Positions 1 through 6,269 of a DNA stretch of 9,538 nucleotides are shown here, one piece after another. The notes under the pieces were generated by a model. The model ran no database searches and had not been told where the DNA came from. It worked only from the letters and a program-made list of their open reading frames with translations. Source of the stretch: Endozoicomonadaceae bacterium (GTDB lineage: Bacteria > Pseudomonadota > Gammaproteobacteria > Pseudomonadales > Endozoicomonadaceae); assembly GCA_023146365.1 (NCBI GenBank), contig JAGLCE010000064.1, positions 1-9,538 on the forward strand, in the 5' to 3' direction. The first letter of the stretch is position 1; each line of letters opens with the position of its first letter. The position numbers and the translations under genes are program-made.

Positions 1-25
1 TTTGGCTTTTGGCTTTTGGCTTTTT
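1..25. repeat. Short tandem repeat, TTTTGGC units
   Basis: Three consecutive copies of a 7-base unit (TTTTGGC, the first cut by the window edge) are followed by a T run. The array may continue to the left of the window. It could be a slippage-prone microsatellite or the edge of a mobile element; nothing else here identifies it. Confidence 0.7.
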
Positions 26-182
26 GATAATAGGGGACACCCATATATTCCGTTAAACTAGTTATCTGATTTTCCGAGTAAAAACACTAGTATATCAACA
101 TAAAATTTTTTCCTTTATGTCGATATCCTTTAATTTTTTTAATCGTCGAAACAAAACAAATAGCTATTGTCTAAATGGTAAT
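26..182. other. AT-rich non-coding stretch
   Basis: No coding region is recognisable. It begins with GGGGACACCC at about 34-43, which contains a small GGG/CCC inverted pair. From memory, similar GGGGACACCC motifs sit beside small IS200-like (Y1/RAYT) transposase genes in gammaproteobacteria, but no such gene is visible, so this remains a hint. The rest is AT-rich sequence leading to the truncated end of the IS30 fragment. Confidence 0.3.
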
Positions 183-377
183 TTAGCACCTAACAAGCCA
201 ATAAAGAAGGACAAGAAAGAATCGCCGCAGCAGGCCATTAGTATTCTCGTTAAATCCACATTGACATGAGTGGTATGGCTTAGCAAAATAGTTCTTACAG
301 CCTAATGCTCGAGTGATGCCTGCGTGGTCGTTGCAGGGCAAGAGAAAGCTTTGCTGCTGAGAACCTGCCTGTTGCAA
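183..377 (-). pseudogene. IS30-family transposase fragment (catalytic C-terminal part)
   Basis: The 64-residue translation carries the signature of the IS30-family integrase core. It reads ITRALG..NYFAKPYHS followed by GFNENTNGLLRRFF, matching the family pattern YFA.PY.SW.RG.NENTNGL.RQ.FPKG. The Glu of NENTNG (residue 44) is the third member of the DDE triad. Recognisable similarity spans roughly 216-330. Decay is clear: the family's W.RG has become C.CG, the text after RRFF departs from the expected PKG motif, and no DNA-binding N-terminus or first two catalytic Asp residues are present. The ATG at 377 is therefore not a real start. This is a dead remnant, useful as evidence that the left side of the window is a site of past insertion. 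Confidence 0.75.
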
Positions 378-602
378 GACAGGTGACTCTCAATCTTCTC
401 ACACTGAACACTTCTGTTAAGGCAGGTATCAAGAACCAACGAAAAAATGGTGGGTGGTGCGAAAACTACATGATGAAAGTACTTGGACTGATTAATATAT
501 GATCATGTTTTTGTCTTGGTCTAATATGTCACTCGGCGGAACCACTCCAGCAATTAAATTGAAGCTAGCCGCCTGACCCTCTACTTTTGTCGTCGATTAA
601 AG
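378..602. other. Intergenic region with small inverted repeats
   Basis: No gene is recognised. Three small inverted repeats are visible. CCTGT..ACAGG lies at about 369-384. GGCGG (535-539) and CCGCC (569-573) flank the near-perfect palindrome CAATTAAATTG (551-561), which could fold as a stem inside a larger loop. The sequence was considered as a recombination (attC-like) site but lacks the expected core boxes. No convincing -35/-10 pair for the downstream gene was found. Confidence 0.3.
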
Positions 603-641
603 ATGGGGGATGACCAATCAATAAGATATAAGGAAGCAAAT

Positions 642-989
642 ATGTCAAAAGAATTAGATTTAGCAAAACGTTATTTTGATCTGTCAAACGAGAGTGATTT
701 TTCTAGCATAGAAAATTTGTTTACCGAAGACTCCACATTTTGTTCCCGTAACATTGAATATTTTATAGGTGTTGAAAGTATAATGGACATGCAAAGAGCG
801 CATCACGGTTCGTTCAAACAATTGAACTGGATTGTCAATACGGTTAGTGAGATACAGCCTGGTGTTGTCTGTTTTGACTTTGATTTTGATGGCCTAAGTC
901 AATCTAACAAACCAGTTAGCATGACGGGTCTAGAATATGTAATTGTTAAAAATAACAAAATTCTACATATAGATGTACGCAACAAGTAG
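642..989 (+). CDS. SnoaL/NTF2-like small protein, function unknown
   Basis: The 115-residue protein has the layout of the SnoaL-like NTF2 superfamily. An N-terminal helix (ELDLAKRYFDL) is followed by a segment matching '..IENLFTEDSTF', then a 'GVESIMDMQRAHH' helix, and it ends in alternating strands (MTGLEYVIVKNNKILHIDV). Members fold into a cone-shaped alpha+beta barrel and act as isomerases, hydrolases or ligand carriers; no catalytic residues can be assigned here. The start at 642 is preferred over the in-frame ATG at 603: AAGGA lies 7 bases before it, and residues from MSKELDL onward fit the family length. The gene is visibly AT-rich with A/T-ending codons, unlike glpD or nrdA, and sits close to an IS30 remnant, so recent acquisition is likely. 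It appears to be a single-gene unit. The superfamily call is moderately sure; the function is unknown. Confidence 0.7.
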   Translation: MSKELDLAKRYFDLSNESDFSSIENLFTEDSTFCSRNIEYFIGVESIMDMQRAHHGSFKQLNWIVNTVSEIQPGVVCFDFDFDGLSQSNKPVSMTGLEYVIVKNNKILHIDVRNK

Positions 990-1169
990 TGCTCAGTCTG
1001 GTTCGATCACCTTGCACTAGCTCAGACTCAATCGTGCATATAGCGCCATCTGCCAATCGTGTCGGCGAATTCATGCAGCAGCATTTACAGTAGTAGCGCC
1101 TAAAGATTCATCTAAAAGTAGTGGTTCCAACGAGGTCAATCTGGGTTTATCGGTTACTCGTGAGGTTTC
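990..1169. other. Intergenic region, no gene seen
   Basis: No ORF or family match is apparent. Two interleaved inverted repeats begin at the stop codon of the preceding gene: TAGTGC (987-992) with GCACTA (1014-1019), and AGTCTG (995-1000) with CAGACT (1023-1028). Their order A-B-A'-B' would allow a pseudoknot-like fold rather than a simple hairpin. They are short enough to be chance. Confidence 0.25.
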
Positions 1170-1215
1170 GCCTCTCTATTTTTTTATGATAGCCTCTCTA
1201 TTTTTTATTATGGTA
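1170..1215. repeat. Imperfect 22-24 bp tandem duplication
   Basis: GCCTCTCTATTTTTTTATGATA (1170-1191) is followed directly by a near copy (1192-1215) starting with the same GCCTCTCTATTTTTT and ending TATTATGGTA. The duplication places two T-tracts and two TATxAT-like boxes upstream of the small ORF at 1251. No good -35 element could be paired with them. Replication slippage is a simple explanation. Confidence 0.65.
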
Positions 1216-1250
1216 TAGGGTAACAGCCAGCCTAACACAGGAGATCAGTC

Positions 1251-1436
1251 ATGCTATCATGCACCTCGGCTCACTGTCGGACACAACTCAATCGTTACTA
1301 TCACCGAAACAGCTGTATGGATCATGATGACTGCCTTGCCACACTGGCTGATTACATCACGAATGTGTTACACCAGCGACATCAAACTGGCTATCGTAGG
1401 CTGATACTTGCTTACCCTTTCGAATCTGACATTTAA
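1251..1436 (+). CDS. Possible small cysteine-containing protein, unrecognised
   Basis: This 61-codon ORF has a good Shine-Dalgarno sequence, CAGGAGA, 6 bases before its ATG, which is the main argument that it is translated. The product is hydrophilic and rich in His, Cys, Tyr and Arg. Its four Cys (residues 4, 9, 22, 28) and several His could suggest metal binding, but they do not form a recognised zinc-binding spacing. No signal peptide or membrane segment is seen. It ends 81 bases before glpD on the same strand, so it could be the first gene of that transcript, although glpD appears to have its own promoter in the gap. No family is recognised. Its reading frame could equally be chance in a non-coding region. 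Confidence 0.3.
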   Translation: MLSCTSAHCRTQLNRYYHRNSCMDHDDCLATLADYITNVLHQRHQTGYRRLILAYPFESDI

Positions 1437-1450
1437 TGGCTTATGAACCA

Positions 1451-1478
1451 TTGAATTTTCACTGATTTTTTTTAGAAT
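1451..1478 (+). promoter_or_regulatory. Candidate sigma70 promoter for glpD
   Basis: TTGAAT (1451-1456) and TAGAAT (1473-1478) are separated by 16 bases, close to the sigma70 consensus. Transcription would begin about 1485, giving a leader of about 33 bases before glpD. An inverted repeat, AGAAT (1474-1478) and ATTCT (1485-1489), overlaps the -10 box and predicted start site, a position suited to a repressor operator. It does not resemble the known GlpR operator, so the regulator is open. Confidence 0.5.
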
Positions 1479-1517
1479 GAACCTATTCTGATTTAATTTA
1501 ACAACGAAACTTGGGCT

Positions 1518-3056
1518 ATGCAGACTGTCACACCACTTGGAATAACCGCTGAACATCCATTGGACATGATGATTATTGGCGGAGGAATCAACGGCGTAGG
1601 CATTGCCCGCGATGCCTCCGGTCGTAAATTGAGTGTATTGCTTTGTGAACAGGCCGACTTGGCATCAGCCACGTCATCTGCCAGCAGCAAGCTAATTCAT
1701 GGTGGTCTGCGCTACCTGGAACACTACGAATTCAGACTAGTGCGTGAAGCATTAAAAGAGCGGGAAATCATTCTGAAAATAGCACCACACCTCGTTCAAC
1801 CCATGCGCTTCCAGCTTCCCCACTCTGCCCACCTACGACCCGCTTGGATGATTCGCTGCGGCCTCTTTCTTTATGACATTCTGGCTCGCCGAGAAGTGTT
1901 GCCCGGTTGCCGAACCGTAAAACTGGACGAAACGTCACCGCTAAAGCCGACCTTCAAGACCGCCTTCGAATATTCAGACTGCTGGGTCGATGATGCAAGA
2001 CTCGTTATTACCAATGCGATTGCCGCCAAAGAAAATGGCGCAAAGATTCTGACCCGAACACGCTGCACCTCAGCCAAGCGCATTGATGGAGCTACGCCTT
2101 GCTGGGAAGTACAACTCACCCATGAGAGCGGTGAGGTGACCCTGTATTATGCCAAAAGCCTAGTGAATGCTGCTGGCCCTTGGGTGGCTGACTTTATAAA
2201 AAACCAATTACAACTACCTTCGAAATATGGCATCCGTATGATCAAGGGAAGTCATATTGTTGTTTCGAAGCTTCATAACCAGCCTCATGCCTATATTATC
2301 CAGAACAACGATAGTCGTGCTGTGTTTATTATTCCGTGGATGGATAAATATTCCATCATCGGTACCACCGATATTGAGTATGAAGGAGATCCTGAAAAAA
2401 CCACTATTTCTGAAGAAGAGACGCACTATCTGCTGAAACTGGTCAACAACAGTTTCAAGCAACAGTTAACGAAAGACGATATTATTCACAGTTTTTCAGG
2501 AGTACGACCTCTATGCGACGACGAATCAAATAACCCTTCATCCATCACACGGGACTACACCTTAACCGTCAGCGACCACAATGGTCATGCGCCTCTGCTC
2601 AATGTGTTCGGCGGTAAATTAACCACTTACCGTAAACTGGCCGAGGCGGTTCTGAACAAACTGACCCCGTGGTTTTCATCCATGCGCTCTCCCTGGACGG
2701 CAACAGCCAGACTACCAGGTGGCGAATGTGCCGATATAGCCGTCTTCGCCAAAGAGATCTCGGTGTCATTCCCGTGGTTACCCGTGGACATACAACAACG
2801 CTACCTGAGTACCTACGGCACACGCACTAAAGAGCTGCTTCAGCACTGCCAAAGTTTGGAATCTCTAGGAGAATACTTTGGTAATGGTCTATACGCGCAG
2901 GAAGTGGACTATCTGGTTCAACAGGAGTGGGCGGTAACGGCGGATGATATCCTGTGGCGTCGAACTAAAATCGGCATGGAGATGCCAGCCATTCAGGTAA
3001 ACCATCTGGAACAGTACCTGACGGATCTGCGACCTGAGCCAGAAGAGAGTCCTTAA
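1518..3056 (+). CDS. glpD: Aerobic glycerol-3-phosphate dehydrogenase (FAD, membrane-associated)
   Basis: GlpD oxidises sn-glycerol 3-phosphate to dihydroxyacetone phosphate on the inner face of the cytoplasmic membrane and passes electrons via FAD to ubiquinone. The 512-residue product matches E. coli GlpD (about 501) throughout. Residues 18-48 form the FAD Rossmann fold (IIGGGINGVGIA). TSSASSKLIHGGLRYLEHYE (52-71), the IIPWMDKYSIIGTTD block (271-285), SGVRPLCDD (328-336) and FGGKLTTYRKLAE (364-376) are family hallmarks; a C-terminal DAO_C helical domain runs from about 396 to the end. The start at 1518 gives about 11 residues more than E. coli before the GGG motif; ATGs at 1566/1569 would leave almost nothing before the first strand, so 1518 is preferred although its ribosome site (TTGGGC) is weak. 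No glpF or glpK is adjacent. It converges on the kinase gene with 8 bp between the stops. Confidence 0.96.
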   Translation: MQTVTPLGITAEHPLDMMIIGGGINGVGIARDASGRKLSVLLCEQADLASATSSASSKLIHGGLRYLEHYEFRLVREALKEREIILKIAPHLVQPMRFQLPHSAHLRPAWMIRCGLFLYDILARREVLPGCRTVKLDETSPLKPTFKTAFEYSDCWVDDARLVITNAIAAKENGAKILTRTRCTSAKRIDGATPCWEVQLTHESGEVTLYYAKSLVNAAGPWVADFIKNQLQLPSKYGIRMIKGSHIVVSKLHNQPHAYIIQNNDSRAVFIIPWMDKYSIIGTTDIEYEGDPEKTTISEEETHYLLKLVNNSFKQQLTKDDIIHSFSGVRPLCDDESNNPSSITRDYTLTVSDHNGHAPLLNVFGGKLTTYRKLAEAVLNKLTPWFSSMRSPWTATARLPGGECADIAVFAKEISVSFPWLPVDIQQRYLSTYGTRTKELLQHCQSLESLGEYFGNGLYAQEVDYLVQQEWAVTADDILWRRTKIGMEMPAIQVNHLEQYLTDLRPEPEESP

Positions 3057-3064
3057 AATTCTCA

Positions 3065-4657
3065 TCACCGAACCTGCCGACGAGGCCAGACCAGACTGAA
3101 CCGCGCACCACCGAACCGCTCGCTCTTACCAACCATCGCTTGGCCGTTATGCCAGTTCATGATGCGGCACACCATCGATAAACCCAGTCCATACCCACCC
3201 GATGCACGGGTTCTGCTGTCATCAAGACGTGAAAATGCGGTAAATACCCAGTCTCGCTGTTCTTCAGGAATGCCTGAACCATCGTCTTCCACATCAACCC
3301 GACAGCTATCGTGACTGACACTGAAACACACTCGCACTGTTGACTCCGCATAGCGGCACGCATTACCGACCAAGTTTTGAATCGCTCGGTGAATGTAACG
3401 CTTATCGACATCAATCCAGCGACGATGCTCCAATGCCTTGCACGGCACATGCTCAATGGTGACACGATTTTGTAAACGACAATGCTCATCTACTACCTGA
3501 GCGATAATCTGGTCGACATCCTCACGCTCATAATGAATGACCGGTGTGCCCTGTTCGAGGTTGGCATACGTCAGAATCTCATCCACCAGTTTATCCAGCT
3601 CTTCGATATCATGATCCATCCCGCCGATATACTGCTCCCGCTCAGAGGACGTGTCTGCATCGGCCACCATTTCCAGGGCAAACCGCAAACGCGCTACTGG
3701 TGTACGCAACTCATGAGAGACGCCACGAATCATCTCTTTCTGAATACTCAACAGCCGCTGGATATGGCTCGCCATACTATTAAATGCCAGAGCCAACTGA
3801 CCCATGGAGTCAGAACCATCCATATTGACACGAACATCCAGATTACCCTGCGATATATGGGTTGCCGCTTCTTCCATTTTACGCAGTCGCCGCTCTAATC
3901 CGCGCACCAGAACATAAATAGCGATACTGATCGATGCCAACATGAACAGGCCGATCGCGACCAACAGTCGAAACGGATAGAGATTCAGTAGTTCAACGGG
4001 TCCTATTCGCAGAATCCGATGATCATCGGTCATACCGACATACAGCGTCATCGTTCGATCATGGGGGTTAAACATGACCAGTGGATACCCGGTTCGTAGC
4101 AATGACAGTTGTCGAGAACCCAGCGTGTGAATCGGTGATTCCAGCAAATTCAACGGATACCTGAACAGACGGCTCCCTATATCTTTCAGCACCCGTTGAC
4201 GTTCTGATGCAGGGAAGGACTGTAGCCAATTACGCGTTAGCGTGGCACTCCCAGAAGCCAACTGCTCGCTCAGGTCTGTGACAGTACTCACCAACAACAC
4301 CTGCTCATTGATACGGGAAAACACACGAAAACTATCATCGCTGTTAGATTCCACAATGGCTCGGCCATTCACTAATTTGTCCAGCACCCGCTGACTGAGG
4401 TCTGATTGATCGCTGGCAACGACCTCCAGGGGAATACCCAGCCGCTGCCCCCAGTCGACCAGTTGAGGGTTCCATAGCGCAGTGTCTAAACGATTCAACT
4501 GCCAGGCCAGCATACCGAAGGTGCCTTGTGCGGTACTTTCTCGGTAGTCCTGCAGCCTTACCCAATGGCTAATGGTCAGCGCCATACCAGACAGCACCGC
4601 CACCAACACTAGGGTAAACAACAGTCCACCGTAAATTCGTAGAAATATGCTGCTCAC
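3065..4657 (-). CDS. rstB: Sensor histidine kinase, RstB-like, HAMP-containing
   Basis: This inner-membrane sensor should autophosphorylate on His and pass phosphate to the regulator encoded just upstream. The 530 residues run as follows: membrane segment at about 8-32; a periplasmic sensor region of about 195 residues; second membrane segment at about 229-251; HAMP linker at about 252-303; HisKA with the H box SHELRTP (phospho-acceptor His315); then HATPase with N box (AIQNLVGNACRY, 425-436), G1 (DVEDDGSGIP), F box (VFTAFSRLD) and G2 (GGYGLGLSMV). The closing FGGARFSLVWP resembles E. coli RstB, but RstB is about 433 residues, so the sensor region here is larger. The start is GTG at 4655-4657, 8 bases after the regulator stop, with no strong ribosome site, suggesting translational coupling. 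Kinase function is near certain; RstB orthology is likely. The stimulus is unknown. Confidence 0.93.
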   Translation of the reverse strand: MSSIFLRIYGGLLFTLVLVAVLSGMALTISHWVRLQDYRESTAQGTFGMLAWQLNRLDTALWNPQLVDWGQRLGIPLEVVASDQSDLSQRVLDKLVNGRAIVESNSDDSFRVFSRINEQVLLVSTVTDLSEQLASGSATLTRNWLQSFPASERQRVLKDIGSRLFRYPLNLLESPIHTLGSRQLSLLRTGYPLVMFNPHDRTMTLYVGMTDDHRILRIGPVELLNLYPFRLLVAIGLFMLASISIAIYVLVRGLERRLRKMEEAATHISQGNLDVRVNMDGSDSMGQLALAFNSMASHIQRLLSIQKEMIRGVSHELRTPVARLRFALEMVADADTSSEREQYIGGMDHDIEELDKLVDEILTYANLEQGTPVIHYEREDVDQIIAQVVDEHCRLQNRVTIEHVPCKALEHRRWIDVDKRYIHRAIQNLVGNACRYAESTVRVCFSVSHDSCRVDVEDDGSGIPEEQRDWVFTAFSRLDDSRTRASGGYGLGLSMVCRIMNWHNGQAMVGKSERFGGARFSLVWPRRQVR

Positions 4658-4665
4658 AATAACAC

Positions 4666-5397
4666 TTAATCCAGACTGTTTTTGACAAACAGATACCCTT
4701 TGGAGCGAACGGTTTTAATTAAGCGGGGATGCATCGGATCATCGCCAATCTTGGGACGAATTCGAGAGACCCGAACATCAATGGAACGATCCTGCCCGTC
4801 ATACTCAATACCCCGCAGCTTCTCAAAAATCTCTTCTCGACTGAGTACCCGACCCGCATTGGAGCAGAGCAACCAGAGTAGGTCGAACTCAGCGCTGGTC
4901 AGATCAACACTCAGATCTTCAAGCCAGGCTTCACGCATAGCGCTGTTCACCACCAGATTACCGAAGGTTAAGCGAACCGCCCCCGCATTCTCTGTTTTAT
5001 CGACAACCAACAACCGTCGGCGCATCAGTGCACGGATTCGAGCCAGCAACACCCGAGGACGCACGGGCTTAGCGACATAGTCATCAGCGCCCATTTCCAG
5101 CCCTAACACTTCGTCGAGGTCATCTTTTCTGGCCGTCAGCATCAGGATAGGTCCATCATAATCGGGTCGTACTCGCCGACAGATCGACACTCCATTTTCA
5201 CCCGGAAGCATCAGATCCAACACCACCAAATCTGGCTTTTCTTTCAAAATACGAGACACAGCTTGGGCACCATTGCCCTCTATGGCGGCAGATAGTCCAT
5301 TGTTTTCAAGATATTTCTTGGTTAAAGCGGCAAGACGCTCATCATCCTCAACAATAAGAACCCGTCCGAAGTCAGCATTTTCCACAATGGTTTCCAA
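4666..5397 (-). CDS. rstA: OmpR-family response regulator, RstA-like
   Basis: This cytoplasmic transcription factor is the partner of the kinase encoded 8 bases downstream. The receiver domain (about 11-125) has the acidic pair Asp18/Asp19, phospho-acceptor Asp61 (VVLDLMLPG), Thr88 and Lys110. The winged-helix DNA-binding domain (about 143-238) carries the OmpR/PhoB pattern, with LRGIEYDGQDRSIDVRVSRIR and a final KTVRSKGYLF that closely follow E. coli RstA. The start is unusual: TTG at 5395-5397, supported by AGGA (plus-strand 5407-5410) 9 bases ahead. An in-frame GTG four codons later is the alternative; either leaves the receiver intact. Likely autoregulated: TGTAAC at 5529-5534 matches one half of the published RstA box (TACATNTNGTTACA, reversed), the other half does not. 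Regulator function is near certain; the RstA name is likely but not proven. Confidence 0.94.
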   Translation of the reverse strand: METIVENADFGRVLIVEDDERLAALTKKYLENNGLSAAIEGNGAQAVSRILKEKPDLVVLDLMLPGENGVSICRRVRPDYDGPILMLTARKDDLDEVLGLEMGADDYVAKPVRPRVLLARIRALMRRRLLVVDKTENAGAVRLTFGNLVVNSAMREAWLEDLSVDLTSAEFDLLWLLCSNAGRVLSREEIFEKLRGIEYDGQDRSIDVRVSRIRPKIGDDPMHPRLIKTVRSKGYLFVKNSLD

Positions 5398-5833
5398 AAA
5401 AAGTTGTCCTGATCAAGCTAAATAAGTGACTGTCTGACGATAGATTATTGACATCAACGTTTGTCACACCCTGCTGTATTACGATAGCCATAGTTTACTG
5501 ATACCTCACGATATTCACTGTTGCACTCTGTAACCAAAACAGCTTTTGTCACCATTCATATACAATTTATAATAAAATATAACGTTTCATTCTTGGCCTG
5601 CCCTGTCAAATCGTCATACTGATGACCAAGCAGCGCAAAGCGCACTACAAGATAGCCCACTAAAGTACGATTTCCTTAGATAACAGAAAAAATTCATGCT
5701 CACAGGTCGAACGATTAAAAAAATATCGAGTACCACACATCTAAATTGTTCACCGACTTGACGCCTTGCGAGCTTTGGTGGAATCACAACCCTTACGTTT
5801 GCAATCACTAACACCATCACCATTACTCACACC
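5398..5833. other. Divergent intergenic region, rstA side
   Basis: No credible gene is seen. It should hold the minus-strand promoter for rstA, but no clean -35/-10 pair stands out. Two TTGTCAC motifs (about 5461-5467 and 5546-5552) and the TGTAAC half-site at 5529 are possible regulator contacts. An AT-rich tract covers about 5557-5581. GCGC-AAA-GCGC at 5633-5643 is a minor hairpin. A minus-strand frame at 5614-5823 lacks any family resemblance and is taken as chance. Confidence 0.4.
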
Positions 5834-5842
5834 TTATGCACA
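5834..5842 (+). promoter_or_regulatory. DnaA box (TTATGCACA)
   Basis: This is an exact match to the DnaA-box consensus TTATNCACA, 22 bases upstream of the candidate nrdA -35 element. A weaker 7-of-9 match, TTATGCATT, lies at 5898-5906, just past the -10 box. E. coli nrdAB is known to be controlled by DnaA through boxes upstream of its promoter, so the position is meaningful. No clear pair of NrdR boxes was found. Confidence 0.55.
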
Positions 5843-5864
5843 GTTTTTACCGACATTATCCTAC

Positions 5865-5893
5865 TTGAAAATCCGATAGTACCGCTTTATCTT
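5865..5893 (+). promoter_or_regulatory. Candidate sigma70 promoter for nrdA
   Basis: TTGAAA (5865-5870) and TATCTT (5888-5893) are spaced by exactly 17 bases. Transcription would begin about 5900, giving an untranslated leader of about 370 bases before nrdA that contains the tandem repeats and the possible leader ORF. Confidence 0.45.
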
Positions 5894-5968
5894 GTGTTTA
5901 TGCATTGTAATAGCCCAAGATATTGTAGAGTCAGCCAATAAGCACTCTAGCTGAACATGATGACGTAA

Positions 5969-6022
5969 GATCCGCCATTAAGCCATGATCCACCATTAAG
6001 CCATGATCCACCATTAACCATT
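5969..6022 (+). repeat. Three tandem 18-bp repeats in the nrdA leader
   Basis: Units are GATCCGCCATTAAGCCAT (5969-5986), GATCCACCATTAAGCCAT (5987-6004) and a diverging third copy, GATCCACCATTAACCATT (6005-6022). The first two differ by one base. They lie between the proposed promoter and nrdA, so they would be transcribed. Slippage expansion is the simplest origin; a protein-binding array is possible. Confidence 0.85.
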
Positions 6023-6033
6023 AAGTAGAGCAA

Positions 6034-6067
6034 CCGAGTTTTACCTTACACCGAGTCTTACCTTACA
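6034..6067 (+). repeat. Two tandem 17-bp repeats in the nrdA leader
   Basis: CCGAGTTTTACCTTACA (6034-6050) is followed without a gap by CCGAGTCTTACCTTACA (6051-6067), one base different. The unit is unrelated to the 18-bp repeat that ends 11 bases earlier, so two independent duplications occurred in one leader. Confidence 0.85.
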
Positions 6068-6095
6068 TAGTACGTCAACACCAAGAAGGGCTTCC

Positions 6096-6158
6096 ATGAA
6101 AGAACCCGTTAGAACCGACTTGCCGACCGCAATCTCTGCAGTCGTCACGAGGTCATAA
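6096..6158 (+). CDS. Possible 20-codon leader peptide upstream of nrdA
   Basis: ATG at 6096 is preceded by AAGAAGGG ending 5 bases before it, one of the better ribosome sites in the window. The frame runs 20 codons (MKEPVRTDL...VVTRS) to TAA at 6156-6158, 111 bases before nrdA. There is no run of a single amino acid, so classic attenuation is not indicated. A segment TCAGG..CCTGA (about 6228-6242) could form a small hairpin between it and nrdA. Short frames with a good ribosome site arise by chance; this is a candidate only. Confidence 0.25.
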   Translation: MKEPVRTDLPTAISAVVTRS

Positions 6159-6269
6159 CACTTCCGAACCATCCATAAATAGTATGTTGCGGGTGCTCAC
6201 AGAGACTAAACCTACTTAACAGCCTTGTCAGGTACCGCCTGATGATATTGATCACGGGGACAGAGCTTC

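Noticed and set aside
534..574. Nested inverted repeats resembling an integron attC site before the SnoaL-like gene
   Set aside because: The conserved GTTRRRY/RYYYAAC boxes are absent, the arms are short, and no matching site follows the gene.
987..1028. Interleaved inverted repeats just after the SnoaL-like gene, possible structured RNA
   Set aside because: Six-base arms are too short to stand out from chance, and no known RNA family is recognised.
1162..1187. GAGG-TTTCG-CCTC hairpin followed by a T run, possible terminator for the SnoaL-like gene
   Set aside because: The stem is only four pairs and lies about 170 bases past the stop codon; the T run is part of a tandem duplication.
5614..5823. 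Minus-strand 69-codon ORF in the rstA-nrdA intergenic region
   Set aside because: No ribosome site or family resemblance was seen, and it lies in a low-complexity regulatory region; most likely chance.
5888..5935. NrdR boxes upstream of nrdA
   Set aside because: CAAGATATTGT near 5915 is loosely similar, but no pair of 16-base NrdR palindromes with the expected spacing was found.
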